DNA of 64,000 nucleotides from Stenocarpella maydis (GCA_002270565.1 NQMI01000037.1:5637-69636), one strand, 5' to 3'. Positions 9,859 to 21,827 are shown, numbered from the stretch's first letter. Numbers and translations are program-made. Notes: a model not told the origin generated them from the sequence alone.

Positions 9859-12458
9859 CTTGACTCGATGTTTGTCGATGGGGATGCGCAGAGAGGAGGG
9901 GTAGGTAGGTGGTGGATGTCTGGGTTTGAGGATTAGCCCGGGGGGGAAGAACGGAAGGAGGACGGTTACGTTTGTGGCAGAGGCCGACTCACAGAACTAA
10001 CTTCAATTGGCACCTGGGAGTGCGCCGGTGACGACGGGGTTTTTGGTGCGGGCGTTGTCAGCTGGGAGCTCATACACTACACAGCAAGCAGTGGGCCAAT
10101 GACGGAATATGTCGGTTGCCTAAGGTCTGAGGCATGAAGAACGGACGAGAAGGGTTTGGGCGATGGGGCCCCGTTCCAATGTTGAATGGGTCGCACCGAT
10201 CTGCCTTTGTTCCGAGGCTGGCTAGCCAATGAGACTAGCAGGCCATGGGGCTGGCTCTGTGTAGTGTAGGGCAGCTGGATCAGCGGAAGGGCTGAAGGGC
10301 TGGCAGTATGTAGTGTACCTACCTAGGTGCCGCTTACGTGGTACCTAGGTAGAAGGTAGTGAGTGTACTTGGGGGGAGTGGGCTCTACAGGGATGGAATT
10401 CTCTGAAGTTGGTTGCTTCTTTGGCTGCTAGGAGAGGCGACTTGTCACAACATGGGTTCAATACACTAGTTTGGGTTGCCTCCATACAGGGCCTACCTGA
10501 GATACGTAACTTGCCAGGCTTGCCCAGCTAGTTTGAGTCTCTTATTAGCCAAGGCAGTCCAGGTGTGTCTTCTCTGCCTGTAGGCATGGGATCTTGGCTG
10601 GGCTCGCTGGGAACATTTGAATAGAGAGAAACCGGCAGCACAGTTTGAATGGATAGTCACAGGTCAGCACTATGCACATAATCAGGCTCCGTCACGAAGT
10701 GCAAGTAGATAAGGGTTGCAGCTGGTATCCTGACTGCCTTGTTTTGTCAATACTAGTAGATAGGTGCACCACGCTGATCTGGGCCGCCTGGGCTGTCTGG
10801 GCACCTGGGACAACAAGGGGACAGTCGCATGAAATGTGGAGGACTGAAGATGTCTCATGCATCCACAACCGCAGCCCTGGGATCCCATAGCAGTCAGTCA
10901 CGCCACGCCATGCCATACCGGACGACCACAGCACCTAGGCCACACCTAGGCCTGAAATGGCTGTTGATGGTGTGAAGACACGTGACGAGATACTCGGAGA
11001 TGAGCCTGTAGTGTATGGTTTGCACACCATAGCCTGGCCTGCCTGGGCTGGCATCTGTCCCTAGGATAATGATGTTGTATCACTGCAACCTGTGAAAGGC
11101 AACAGTGGCAGTGAGTGAGTGCATCATACCAGTGGCCCTGGGAAACAAGCAAGCAAAAAGCAAATGAGGCGTGATTTCAATTTCCCCTTCAGGCAAGAGA
11201 GGGAGGATGTTATGTATGAGTATGACACAAGGGCACAAGAGAGAACCTCAGCCAGACATAGAGGCATATGTCTAGTCCATTTGATACGGGAGAACATGGC
11301 AGAGATAGGACGTGAACTCATACACATCCTGCAGATACACCTCTTGCATAGATGCATGCAGTAGGGACAGACTGGCCCACAGCAGGCTTAGACATGTGCA
11401 CTAGTTTGTTTGGTTGCCTGGCTTGACTTTTGCAGGTGTCAAGTGCCAGGGAGTCACAGAAAAGTGGGAGTGGGAGTGGGAGCAGAGGCAGAGAATGGCT
11501 GAATGGGAGGGTGCAGCGGGCAAGGGTGCGAGGGTGCTTGATGCTTTTGGTGCTTGGTGTGCTTGTGCGGGAATGAAGTGGGTGCGGCCCTTGCACTTCA
11601 CTGGCGACGCTGGAACTGGGCTGGGCTGGTGTCGGGGAGGGAGGGGCTGCCGCATTGCATGATGGACCCCCCAATTTTCCATCCTACAACCTGTCTACCT
11701 GCAACCTCCCCCCCCCCAAATCGACGACTTCAACCATTCCGCTTCCCACCTGCTTTCCTCTCCCTCCCTCAATCTTGCGATAAACCACAATCCTTCTCTC
11801 GTGATTTCTTCACCAGTAAACAAAAGCCGAAAAATTCCAAGCCACATCCAGTTTCCATTCATTTGAATCAGGTCAGTCGCCCTCTGCCCACCCCCGCCCC
11901 CTCATTCGCAACCCCCTTTCCCAAAACAAACGGTCCCCGCCGCCCGACGGCATCAACCTGGCCTGGTCGCGAGACAACCGTCGCCTTGCATCACTGTCGT
12001 CATTGCGACCTTGAGCCTCTTGCCTTCGCATGCCCCCATATGCCCTCCTTGCACTTGCACCTCCTTGCCCCATGCTATGCCCACCTCCAGCTCGATCTTC
12101 CTTGCCGCTCAGAGGTCCGGGAGACCACCTGCGCTGGTCGGCCCAGCGGGCGACTCCTGGGCTCGCCGGCCTGGCCTACACGCGCAACCCCACCGCTGAG
12201 CGGGGAGCCTCCTTTTTAGTCATGAAGTCAACCACGCGCAACGCTGCTTCAGAACCCCCCCAGCTATCCATAACGTGCTCCCGCTGCTACTCATCTGGTC
12301 CCATCCCTATCATTTCATCTTTTGGGAGCAAAGTCAACCTTATCAGCCTCACCCTGCCCTTGCGACCGCTTCCAGGCTCTCTTTTCTTGCCGCCCAAGCC
12401 CGAATTCCGACTTTCAGCTGATAGAAAACCCCCGGCTTAGACTTCCAACTCCGACAAA
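9859..12458. promoter_or_regulatory. Divergent promoter region, ATPase inhibitor and 14-3-3
   Basis: This 2.6 kb stretch separates two divergent genes. It contains clustered CCTAGGTA-type palindromic motifs near 10315-10355 and long pyrimidine tracts at 11690-12450, typical of leaders of highly expressed fungal genes. The open frames present have no recognisable protein features. I see no gene, but a non-coding RNA or a small leader exon of either gene cannot be excluded. Confidence 0.5.
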
Positions 12459-13523
12459 ATGGGTCACGAGGATGCCGTCTACCTGGCCAAGCTCGCCGAG
12501 CAGGCTGAGCGCTACGAGGGTACGTATCGCGTCTGATACACGGATGTGGCGTCCAACGGGCCGCGCTGACCCCAGGTGCAGAGATGGTCGAGAACATGAA
12601 GATCGTCGCCTCCGAGGACCGTGATCTGACCGTCGAGGAGCGAAACCTGCTCTCCGTCGCCTACAAGAACGTCATCGGTGCCCGCCGTGCCTCGTGGAGA
12701 ATCGTTACGTCTATTGAGCAGAAGGAGGAGTCCAAGGGCAACAGCACCCAGGTGACTCTGATCAAGGAGTACCGTCAGAAGATCGAGGCCGAGCTTGCCA
12801 AGATCTGCGAGGACATTCTGGAGGTTCTGGACCAGCACCTGATTCCTTCCGCTAAGACCGGGGAGTCCAAGGTCTTCTACCACAAGATGTAAGGCATCCC
12901 GCGCGCCGGCGCGCTCTAGCCGGCTCAGATGCTAATGACACACCGTCCATCAGGAAGGGCGACTACCACCGCTACCTCGCCGAGTTTGCCATCGGCGACA
13001 AGCGCAAGGACTCGGCTGACAAGTCCCTCGAGGCCTACAAGGCTGCCACCGAGGTCGCTCAGACCGAACTTCCCCCCACACACCCCATCCGCCTGGGTCT
13101 CGCCTTGAACTTCTCCGTCTTCTACTACGAGATCTTGAACGCTCCCGACCAGGCCTGCCACCTGGCCAAGCAGGCTTTTGATGACGCCATCGCTGGTAAG
13201 CTCACTACTCAAACCTGGCTGGAACCGCCTTAAGAACACCGAGATCTGGATACTGATGGAACCCACCACAGAGCTCGACACCCTGTCCGAGGAGAGCTAC
13301 AAGGACTCCACCCTCATCATGCAGCTGCTCCGCGACAACCTGGTATGTCTTTTCCGCAACTGACGCACAGGCGCAGAAGCTAACACTATCTTAGACGCTC
13401 TGGACCTCGTCCGATGCTGAGGCCGCCCCTGCGTCGAATGCGGGCGCCACCGAGGGCACCGCTACCACCACCGAGGAGAAGCCCGCAGAGCCTGCCCCCG
13501 AGGAGTCCAAGGCTGCCGAGTAA
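12459..13523 (+). CDS. 14-3-3 protein (Bmh1/ArtA family)
   Basis: Five exons, 12459-12519, 12582-12888, 12954-13195, 13272-13342 and 13395-13523, give 269 residues. The product is a full-length 14-3-3: [20 protein letters not shown], then the [20 protein letters not shown] helix with the basic phosphopeptide-binding residues, and [11 protein letters not shown] and LWTSSDAEA late in the fold. The tail is acidic and Ala/Pro-rich. 14-3-3 dimers bind phosphoserine clients in cytosol and nucleus and act in signalling, septation and stress. All introns are GT-AG and 52-76 bp, and the second has a clear GCTAATGAC branch site. At the first junction CAG at 12579-12581 gives the expected YEEMVENMK, while CAG five bases upstream would also keep a frame-compatible but longer reading. 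The long pyrimidine-rich leader fits strong expression. Confidence 0.97.
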
Positions 13524-14278
13524 GCCAAGGCATCGCGCACTTTTCCCTCTGTCGTCGTGACCGGATTGGTTTACAATGCTTGATCCCCCTGGAGGAAATC
13601 GGTGTCAATGGAGTGCGGTTTCGGAGAAATCAAAGAAATGCGGCATGGTTTACTCGACGCAAATACACAAAGACGGACGATTTTTGAAGTCAAATCCACC
13701 ACGGGGCTAAGAAGCATTTTGGAGTTCTCTCTCTTCAAATCGCTCTTATTTAGACTCTAATGACGGAAGGACCATGATCGTCTGGACAATAAACATGACT
13801 TGACTTTATCCTGCTTTTTTTTTTAAACACTGATGGTTTTTAATGGCCTCTCTCATTCCCAGCTTCCGACTTACATAGTCTAGGTAGTTTTATCGGAATG
13901 AGTACCTCCTACACAACCCACGTATCTCGGTCTCGAGGCTTCCTGCTGTGCCCGCTCGTAGATGCGCTTAAAAAGGATGCTCCATCTCACACGCGGAGCT
14001 TGCTTGGTATGCCAGCGCGCGCATACTGTTGTAGGTCCAGCCGAGGCGCGTCGCGGTACAGTGTCATGTATCAACCAACCGTTGACTGCCAGTAGAGACA
14101 ATCCTGAGCTGCACGGCCCTCATCTGTCTGCATCAGTCACGCCCCGGCTGACGGTGTGGAGTTACTGGTTTAAGACCGTCTGTTCTCATGCAACTCTGAA
14201 CTTCAGCCCGACTGGTCCGTTGACCGGGCCGCGTGGTCCAAAGACCCTCTTCCACGTGCGACATCGCTGTCACCATGA
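13524..14278. other. Convergent 3' regions of 14-3-3 and DPH4
   Basis: Holds the 3' ends of two convergent genes, with a T-run at about 13815-13825. Nothing further recognised. Confidence 0.55.
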
Positions 14279-14953
14279 CTACCTCCTTGGGCCGCCCCCG
14301 CCCATTCCCCTGCTATCGTCAGCACCAACACCACTAGCTTGACCGCCAGCGCTCTCCTCGTCCACCTCGTCATCATCGTCGTCGACGACGACAGCGAAGC
14401 ACACCTTCAGCCATAGGCTGCAGTCCTGGCAGCCCACGACCAGCTCGCCCAGCTCGCCGGCCTCCTCGAGGTCATCCTCGCCGAAGGTGAAGCCCTCGTC
14501 GTTGCCGCACCTGCAGCCGCGGTGCCACCGCGTCGTGGTGGCTCCGGTGCCGCCCTCCTCGGTGTAGTCCAGATCGTCCAGGTCCACCGTCTCTATCCCC
14601 GTCTGGAAGGTGGTGTCGCCGCCGCCAGTGTGGGATGGCCCGCCCGCGGGGTTGCAGGCGAGGGCGAGGCGGCGGTCGTAGGCTACGCGATCTGCTTGGT
14701 GCGAGAGGGTTGTGTATGCGCGCGTTATCTGGTCTATTGTTGGGGGAGGCTGTGACCATGATGATGATGATGTTGTTGTTGTTGTTGCTGTTACTGCCGC
14801 TGCTTTCTGGGGCGCGTTGGTCTTGTCCGGGTGGTGGCGGAGGAGGGCCCGGTGGTAGGCTTGTTTTATGATCCTGGGGATCTGGTCCTTGCTTGAGTCC
14901 TCTATTAAACTTTTCGGTATGGCTAGGACCTCATAATGGGTTGGTTCAGCCAT
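14279..14953 (-). CDS. DPH4: Diphthamide biosynthesis protein 4 (CSL zinc-finger J protein)
   Basis: Single exon of 224 residues starting MAEPTHYEVL at the ATG 14953-14951; a GTG codon precedes it in frame and is not needed. Residues about 5-80 form a J domain with the diagnostic HPD (residues 41-43, in RALLRHHPDKT). A Cys-rich CSL-type zinc finger follows, with CRCG and, about 25 residues later, CQDCSLWLKV. This order is that of Dph4/Jjj3, which stimulates Hsp70 ATPase and donates electrons or iron in the first step of diphthamide formation on elongation factor 2. The C-terminal tail past residue 190 is low-complexity Asp/Gly-rich. The start is about 450 bp from the end of the mL59 gene on the same strand. 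Confidence 0.92.
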   Translation of the reverse strand: MAEPTHYEVLAIPKSLIEDSSKDQIPRIIKQAYHRALLRHHPDKTNAPQKAAAVTATTTTTSSSSWSQPPPTIDQITRAYTTLSHQADRVAYDRRLALACNPAGGPSHTGGGDTTFQTGIETVDLDDLDYTEEGGTGATTTRWHRGCRCGNDEGFTFGEDDLEEAGELGELVVGCQDCSLWLKVCFAVVVDDDDDEVDEESAGGQASGVGADDSRGMGGGGPRR

Positions 14954-15404
14954 CACGGACGGCGATGCTCGAGGTGGTTGAGCAATGTGGTTGGGAAGAC
15001 ATTCTCACTTGCACTTGCGGTCGAAGATTTTCTCCAGAATTGGAAGTGCAGATCACGTGCTACGATGCTAGACTGGCTTCGTCGCAGGAGGCGGGCCTTC
15101 GCATCTTGGGGATATGTACTCAAACCATGGTTCGGTGTAGCAAGGGGTCCTTCTGCTGGATCACCTCAGGCGCTCGCCGTTTTCGAAGTGTAAAGCGATC
15201 CTGCACCTCAGGGGTTTATGCCGCGGCTTGGCAGTATTTGCAAAGCTTCGGTCACATGGGGGTCGGAGATAGTCACACATCCAGCTGCTGTATACCATTG
15301 GGTTTTCTGTTGGAAATCTTGACGGCGCAATATCATCATGCGCAAGGGTGGTTTTGATACATCTTTGTACATGGTGAGCAACCACCCTATCGTGACCCTG
15401 CTCC
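14954..15404 (-). other. mL59 3' region and DPH4 promoter
   Basis: This 451 bp lies between two tandem minus-strand genes. No gene recognised; it should contain the DPH4 promoter. Confidence 0.5.
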
Positions 15405-16026
15405 CTATTTGGGCCACCTGGTCCAGTTCTTCCTCCCAACCTGCGAGACGTATTAGCACTATTCCAGAGTTGGCCTTCAAGTGACAAGAAACATACCGCT
15501 TTCCACTCCCGGATGAGTGCCGGCATCTTGAGCATGGCTTCTCTCCTCTTCTCCATCCTGGTGTAGCGCGGTTAGCCCACGGCCCGCCCGTCGTCACTGC
15601 GCGCAGCAGCCAGAGGTCCAGGACGTACTTTGTGGCCAATTGCCTCTCGTGGATCTTTCCCTTGACCTGCTGGTCCACGCCTGTTCCCTTAACCCTCAGG
15701 CCGCACTTAACACGGTGCTTAAGCTGCTCCTCGGTCTTCTTGGGCGTGAAGGGCAGCAGCTCCTCGACGCCGTTCTCCCGCGCCAGCTTCACCAGATCCG
15801 CCTGCCGCCTGAGCGAGTACACGGGATTGTGGACCTTGCCCGTGGGGTGGAACTTCTTGGGCAGGAACGGGTTCCGCCGCTCCTCCTGGTAGGCCGTCCT
15901 GGGGTACTCGCCGTCCGGGCTGCGGTTGAGGATCTGGGCCGGCGGGTAGCGCGCGAAGAAGCGCTGCAGCTTGGGCGGGAGCGTCTTCGCCAGGCTGACG
16001 TACTGCGATGCGTTGGTGGTCGTCAT
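15405..16026 (-). CDS. MRPL25: Mitochondrial large ribosomal subunit protein mL59 (Mrpl25 family)
   Basis: Three exons on the minus strand, 16026-15629, 15557-15497 and 15440-15405, give 164 residues, close to the 157 of yeast Mrpl25. Family landmarks are LPPKLQRFFARYPPAQ near the N-terminus, NPFLPKKFHPTGKVHNPVYSLRRQADLVKLA in the middle, and a conserved C-terminal helix assembled only after splicing: KMEKRREAMLKMPALIREWK followed by GRKNWTRWPK. Introns are 71 and 56 bp with GTACGT and GTATGT donors and CAG acceptors. The start MTTTNASQYVSLAKTL was preferred to an in-frame ATG 52 codons upstream, because the protein resembles the family only from here. It is divergent from PRP28 across 482 bp. 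Confidence 0.88.
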
Positions 16027-16508
16027 GGTGGTGCTGTCTCGGCCGCCCTCCTCCTCCCGAGATGCGGACGTCGGATGGCTTTGGAGGTTTGATGCGACTG
16101 GCGCAGTTCGAGGGACGGGCTGCGCTTCAAAATTCGGCCGGCAGCATGCATGGCTTGCCCGGCAGGCAGCACGGCCCGGCACCTCGTGCGCCGGTCTCCA
16201 TATACGGAGTACTGACCACCCAACCTCAGCTTAGACAGCTCACCGATGTACCCAGCTACCTAGATAGGCACCTAGTCAGACGAGCATCCTGCACGACCTG
16301 GACAGGGGCGACCAAAGTAATCATGACACCGATGGTTTTCCACCCGTCCATCCGTAGGTGGTTACCCCTGCGGCAAGTCGCGGACCATTCTTCCAGATAA
16401 GCCGATAAGCGCACAGACCAGCCATTGCCGTCATTTAAATACGCCGCGGCACAGTCGCATAATCCCAGAGCCAAGCCCAGCGACAACCACTCCAAGGCAT
16501 CTCCCGCC
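16027..16508. promoter_or_regulatory. Divergent promoter, mL59 and PRP28
   Basis: A 482 bp intergenic region between head-to-head genes, containing CCTAGATAGGCACC-type motifs near 16259-16273. No gene seen; presumed shared promoter. Confidence 0.5.
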
Positions 16509-18626
16509 ATGGATTCTACGAAGAAAAAGGCTCCCCTCGACCTCGAGGAGCTGATCAGAAAGAAAAAGGAGGCCGATGCGGCAGCAAAGAAGCCTCGCTT
16601 TATACCAAAAGCCCAGAGACTGGCGCTGCAGGCCAAGAAAGCCGAGGAGGAGAGGGCGCAGGAAGAGCAACGCGAACGGGAGCGGAAAGAAGTCGCTGAA
16701 CGATCGAGACGAGAATTCCTGGCCCGCGCCGACCCCGGGTATCAAGGGCAGCCGTCATCATCGTCTTCCGTGCCGACGGGCCCCAAGGCGATGCGACAGA
16801 ATGGGCCCACGAATGGCTCGACCGACAGGAAGAAAGATGCGGACGAGAAGGGGAGCCAGGGCAAGAGGAGCTGGGAGGACGAGGAGGAGAAGCGCCGAAG
16901 AGAGAGATACATGGGTCCTTCAGTGAACGAGAGCACATTTTCGGCGAACAAGAAGCGGAAGAGGACGGGAAACAAGTTCAACTTCGGCTGGGACGCCTCA
17001 GAAGACACCAGCAAAGAGCACGATCCTATATATGCACAAAAAGCGTCGTCCCTGATCGGCTCCAGCCGGCTGGCTGGATTCGGGGACGAGGCAAGAGAAG
17101 AAAACGCCAGAAACTTTGCCAAAAAGCTGGCTGAACGGGACCCCCAACGCGCAAAGGAATACTGGGAGCAGTTCGAGGCGGCCCAAAAGAAGCTGGCAGC
17201 TCGAAACACTCTTGGAAGGCACTGGTCGGAAAAGGATCTCTCCGAGATGCGCGAGCGAGATTGGCGAATTTTCAAGGAAGACTTCGGCATTGCTACAAAG
17301 GGCGGTGCTATTCCGAACCCCATGCGAAATTGGACCGAGTCGGGCCTACCAAAAGACCTGCTCGACGTCATCAAGCAGGTCGGCTACGATGACCCCTCGC
17401 CCATTCAGCGAGCCGCAATCCCTATAGCCTTACAGGCTCGTGACCTGATCGGAGTGGCGGTGACAGGTTCGGGCAAGACTGCGGCATTCCTCCTCCCCCT
17501 TCTGGTCTACATCCGGAGTCTTCCGGCACTGGACGAGTACAACAAAGCCGACGGCCCCTATGCCCTGATCATGGCGCCGACCCGTGAACTTGCCCAACAG
17601 ATTGAGTCAGAGGCCAAAAAGTTCGCGGAACCGCTGGGCTTCAACACAGTCAGCATCGTTGGTGGACACTCTCTCGAAGAGCAGGCCTTTGCTTTGAGGA
17701 ATGGTGCCGAGATCATTGTTGCAACACCGGGGCGTCTGAAGGACTGTATCGAGCGACGACTCCTGGTCCTCTCACAGTGTTGCTACATAGTCATGGATGA
17801 AGCAGATCGAATGATCGATTTGGGCTTCGAGGAGGCACTGAACAGGATTCTGGATGCCCTCCCTGTCACCAATGAGAAGCCAGACACCGAGGACGCCGAG
17901 GACGCACTGCTGATGAAACAGAACATCGGTACCAAGGACCTCAAGTACAGACAGACTATGATGTACACAGCCACTATGCCGCCACTTGTCGAGAAGATCG
18001 CCAAACAGTACCTCCGACGGCCGGCCATAGTGACGATCGGCAATGTCGGCGAGGCCGTCGACACAGTTGAGCAGCGTGTGGAGCTCATCAATGGGGAGGA
18101 CAAGCGGAAGAAGCGCCTCGGAGAGATCCTCCACTCTGGCCAGTACGATCCGCCGATCATTGTCTTTGTCAACATCAAGCGGAACTGCGACACGGTCGCC
18201 CGCGATATCAAGCGGCTCGGGTTCAACGCTGTCACGCTGCATGGCAGCAAAACCCAGGAGCAAAGAGAGGCGGCGTTGGACTCTGTACGAAGGGGCGAAT
18301 CGAAGATCCTGGTGGCCACGGATCTTGCTGGACGTGGTATCGACGTTCCGGATGTCTCACTCGTCATCAACTTCAACATGGCGCCCAGCATCGAGGCTTA
18401 TACGCATCGTATTGGTCGTACGGGGCGTGCTGGCAAGAGTGGTGTTGCCATCACGTTCTTGGGCACCGAAGACGACGACGTCAAGTACGACCTGAAGCAG
18501 ATGATCATGAAGTCGCCTATATCCAAGGTACCAGAAGAGCTCAGGCGGGATCCGGCGGCTCAGCAGAAACCAGCCAGGGCCCGGAAGACAGAGGCGCCTT
18601 CGTTTGGAGGCAAGGGAGGTTGGTAG
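16509..18626 (+). CDS. PRP28: Pre-mRNA splicing DEAD-box helicase Prp28
   Basis: Intronless, 705 residues. The N-terminal 250 residues are highly charged (MDSTKKKAPLDLEELIRKKK and following KKxEEE runs), as in Prp28/DDX23. The helicase core shows the Q motif PSPIQRAAIPIAL, Walker A TGSGKT (residue about 318), PTRELAQQ, ATPGRL, DEAD (about 430), motif III as TAT in MYTATMPP, VATDLAGRGIDVPDVS and HRIGRTGRAGKSG (about 633). TATMPP in place of the usual SAT is typical of Prp28. The enzyme displaces U1 from the 5' splice site so U6 can pair there, acting in the nucleus in the U5/tri-snRNP context. The ATG at 16509 was chosen over an in-frame ATG 28 codons upstream because conservation with Prp28 N-termini begins there. 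Confidence 0.96.
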   Translation: MDSTKKKAPLDLEELIRKKKEADAAAKKPRFIPKAQRLALQAKKAEEERAQEEQRERERKEVAERSRREFLARADPGYQGQPSSSSSVPTGPKAMRQNGPTNGSTDRKKDADEKGSQGKRSWEDEEEKRRRERYMGPSVNESTFSANKKRKRTGNKFNFGWDASEDTSKEHDPIYAQKASSLIGSSRLAGFGDEAREENARNFAKKLAERDPQRAKEYWEQFEAAQKKLAARNTLGRHWSEKDLSEMRERDWRIFKEDFGIATKGGAIPNPMRNWTESGLPKDLLDVIKQVGYDDPSPIQRAAIPIALQARDLIGVAVTGSGKTAAFLLPLLVYIRSLPALDEYNKADGPYALIMAPTRELAQQIESEAKKFAEPLGFNTVSIVGGHSLEEQAFALRNGAEIIVATPGRLKDCIERRLLVLSQCCYIVMDEADRMIDLGFEEALNRILDALPVTNEKPDTEDAEDALLMKQNIGTKDLKYRQTMMYTATMPPLVEKIAKQYLRRPAIVTIGNVGEAVDTVEQRVELINGEDKRKKRLGEILHSGQYDPPIIVFVNIKRNCDTVARDIKRLGFNAVTLHGSKTQEQREAALDSVRRGESKILVATDLAGRGIDVPDVSLVINFNMAPSIEAYTHRIGRTGRAGKSGVAITFLGTEDDDVKYDLKQMIMKSPISKVPEELRRDPAAQQKPARARKTEAPSFGGKGGW

Positions 18627-20403
18627 ATGGCCTAAGCGGCCAGGGTTAAGCTACGTAGCCTTCGTGAATACCTATCTACCTCGGTAGTTTCGTATTGACC
18701 CTAATCATTGAACCTAAGGTGACCAACATAGACGCGGACCTTGGCAACCACGGCCCAGCGACATGTCCACCTTGTATGCCTTGCCCTCACCTTCGCAACT
18801 CTCCCGTGGGACACCACTCCATGTCCTCAAAGGAGCGCTGAAACAACCTCTTTAGGATAGTCTTACGCCTCCTGGAGGATAGATGCTTATGGTAACTTGG
18901 TGAACAATAACCTCCCGTGAAAGAAGTTTGCGAGCCTTTCTTCGGCAGCGCGTATGGATAAAAATGTCTCTTGCAATCAACCGAGGCATTCCCCATGACC
19001 CTTTCCAGCCTCTCAGAAACGGACTTTTGGATGACTCCAGCGGAGGCAGTCGGAACCGAGTCCTCACGCGCACGCCAAACTTGGTCTCGTCAACAGCCTC
19101 GGATCCGGCTCGACGCCATGTGTCCACCTGCTTGCGGAGCTGGAGCAGGCCATTATCCACCGCGCCAAGAACCGCAATCAAGTCATTGATGGCCGAGACC
19201 AGGGACTTGGCGTGCGCCATCAATATGAGCTGCTGACCTCGTGTAGGATACGGAACCCGGGTCCTGGAACCTGCCAGTAAGGGGCGGTAGGCTTCTAGCT
19301 GAATCCCCCCGGTTTTTCCAGTCGAGCTCATTCAAGTGTTCAGGTGTGCTCATGCAGTTCTACAGTAGTATGAACAGATCGCTGCGGATCTCCTGGTTAA
19401 TGGTGTGCGAGGGCCCTCCCTCCGTCCTGCTCAGGGCTGCCCGCCAGGAGCGGTCCGGGCGACGTGGAACTCTGTGCAGTCATAAAGGTGTACCCTATAG
19501 AGAGGAAACCATTGTCATGTGTGCTTGAAATGGACCGGGTTCACCGGACATACGGAGTAGAGGCCCCAGTCTCGATCCTACATGATTTTTAGTGTGGTGT
19601 ACTGTGCATGTAATAATACTAGTGTAGTGTAGAGGTGCCTTGGGCCCCTGCCCGATGGATCTGATAAAAACCCAGCAAATCTTATCAGATCCCGAGGGTT
19701 TGTATGGTTTGCGGCTGGCGCCACCCAGCCCGCATCGACCCGACGCTTCATCATAGGCTCGCTCCGCCACGGCTAATAAGGAAAACTATGAAGACGGGGG
19801 ACACAAAATCTCGCGCAACGCTGCCCGCACAACGCAGACTTGAAAACACGAGCCCAAATGCCCTGAACTACCGCTCCCCTCCACGCACCTCCGGCGCCCT
19901 CTGCGCCATGTGCACCCAACTGCCCAGCCCACTGTCGGTCGAAGCTCGAGGCCGATCCTGACGAGCCGTGACTGGTGGCTGCGCATGCGCCTGGCCCGCT
20001 TCCGGCCTGCAATATCCTTCAAGTCGGTCACCAACTCCCCCCTCCCTTCTCGACACTGCCTGGCTCGCTCTCCTGCCTTCCTGCAAGGCCCAACCACTCA
20101 TCACCTCCTCGTTGCGCCGTTGGCTGCGTGCATTTGCGACAGCGTGAGCTGGGTGCGCCGCCCGGCTCGTGAAGGTGTGCTCGCCCCAATCCTGGCGGCT
20201 ACCATCAACGCTCCTCGCCCTCCCACATCGGTTGCGCCGCTGCACATTCCCGTCGACTTGACACGACACCTGTCCAGTCAGAACGCGCATTGACTGACCG
20301 GCTCAAAAAGGCCTGCCTGATCAGGCTGCCAGACGCCACTCTCGCCAACGGGTCCCAGAGCACCGGCTGCACAGCCCTCACCCCGCGCGACACAACAACC
20401 AAT
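18627..20403. other. Intergenic region with one uncertain ORF
   Basis: This 1.8 kb lies between two plus-strand genes. Apart from the uncertain minus-strand frame at 18852-19331, only the pyrimidine-rich leader of the ornithine carrier (about 20030-20400) is apparent. Confidence 0.5.
18852..19331 (-). pseudogene. Possible gene remnant, unknown function
   Basis: An open frame of 159 codons. Its central part (AKSLVSAINDLIAVLGAVDN, then LLQLRKQVDTWRRAGSEAVD) reads like an amphipathic helical protein with GC-rich third positions, whereas the two ends look like random translation. It may be a decayed fragment of a larger gene or an exon of a gene whose other exons I could not find. No family was recognised, and a chance ORF is equally possible. 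Confidence 0.22.
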
Positions 20404-21472
20404 ATGACCTCGACTCAGATATCTATGGATACGCCTCGGCCGGCCTCAGTTACTGCACCGTCGGATGTCAAGAAGCGAACGGCGGCAATCGAGTCCATCG
20501 AGGACATCCTGTATGGATCGGTATGCACCGCCATCTCACCGTGACTCAGTGTTCGGCTTGCTAACCGACACCCTACAGGTCGCTGGCATAGTTGGAAAAT
20601 ACATCGAGTACCCCTTCGACACGGTCAAGGTCCGCCTCCAGTCACAGCCGGATCACCTTCCTCTACGCTACAGAGGGCCCCTGGACTGCTTCCGCCAGTC
20701 CATCAGTGCAGATGGCCTCCTGGGCCTGTACCGCGGAATCAGCGCGCCGCTCGTGGGTGCAGCCGCCGAGAACAGCAGCTTGTTCTTCTTTGAACGGATG
20801 GGGCGGGAGACTTTGTACAAGACCGGGCTCTGCGCCCGTGACGCGCCGATGCCCCTCCCGGCGCTGTTCTTCACGGGAGCCTTCTCAGGCGTCTTCACAT
20901 CATTTGTCCTGACGCCCATCGAGCTCGTCAAGTGCAAGATCCAAGTGCCGGAGCACGAGGCCGGGGCGCCCAAGGGGGCCCCGCTCAAGCCGCTCAACGT
21001 CATCAGGGACGTCTTCCGGACCGACGGGTTCCTCGGCTTCTGGCACGGCCAGATGGGGACGCTGATCCGGGAGGCGGGGGGGTGTGCGGCGTGGTTCGGG
21101 TCCAAGGAAACCACCTCCAACTTGTTCATGAAGCACAACCTGAAGAAGGCCACCTCGCAGGCGCAGAGGGACGAGATGCTGGCCAACCCCCTGCCGCTGT
21201 GGCAGCAGGCGCTGGCGGGTGCGTCGGCCGGCGTGGCCTACAACTTCCTCTTCTTCCCCGCCGACACCATCAAGTCGCGCATGCAGACGAGCCCCATCGA
21301 CGGGTCGAGCGTGAGGAGGTCGTTCTGGGCAGAAGGGGTCGCGCTCTGGCGGCAGGCGGGCCTGAGGGGCTGCTACAGAGGGTGCGGCATCACATGCCTG
21401 CGGTCAGCACCAAGCTCCGCCTTTATTTTCATGGTGTTTGATGGGTTGAAGAAATATGTGCCGCTCTCATGA
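20404..21472 (+). CDS. arg-13: Mitochondrial ornithine carrier (arg-13/Ort1 family)
   Basis: Two exons, 20404-20520 and 20579-21472 (58 bp GT-AG intron, phase 0), give 336 residues. The protein has three mitochondrial carrier repeats with the signature Px(D/E)xx(K/R): [20 protein letters not shown] and [10 protein letters not shown], each about 100 residues apart, with six expected membrane helices. [24 protein letters not shown] and the Arg-bearing [20 protein letters not shown] resemble Neurospora ARG-13 and yeast Ort1/Arg11, which exchange matrix ornithine for cytosolic H+ or arginine and so link mitochondrial ornithine synthesis to cytosolic arginine formation. The ATG at 20404 is the first in this frame after the leader. 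The first exon encodes a hydrophilic N-terminus. The subfamily call rests on these remembered motifs. Confidence 0.9.
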
Positions 21473-21827
21473 ACGGGATACCCAGGCATAAATCACACAC
21501 AGGGAGTGTGGGAGAGAGACATAGATGGCATAGCTTGTCGGCCAAGACCCATGCAGATATAGAGTTGATTTCTCATTTTTGTTGAGGTTCGGAATAGAGT
21601 ACAAGACATAGATAGACGTAGGCTGCCCCTTAGATGACACGAAGCCGGGGGAAAAAGGCTTCTCGGTTTGTTTTATCAATTTTCTTTTCCCAAAAAAAAT
21701 TGCGTTGGACACGAATTCCATTTACCTTGAAGCAGCCATGCTCATGCTTAGTGGGAGACAAACGGAGTGAGAGGAGCGCGTTAGCCAAACAGAACAAGTG
21801 GATGCTCGATATCTCAACTCCAGACAC

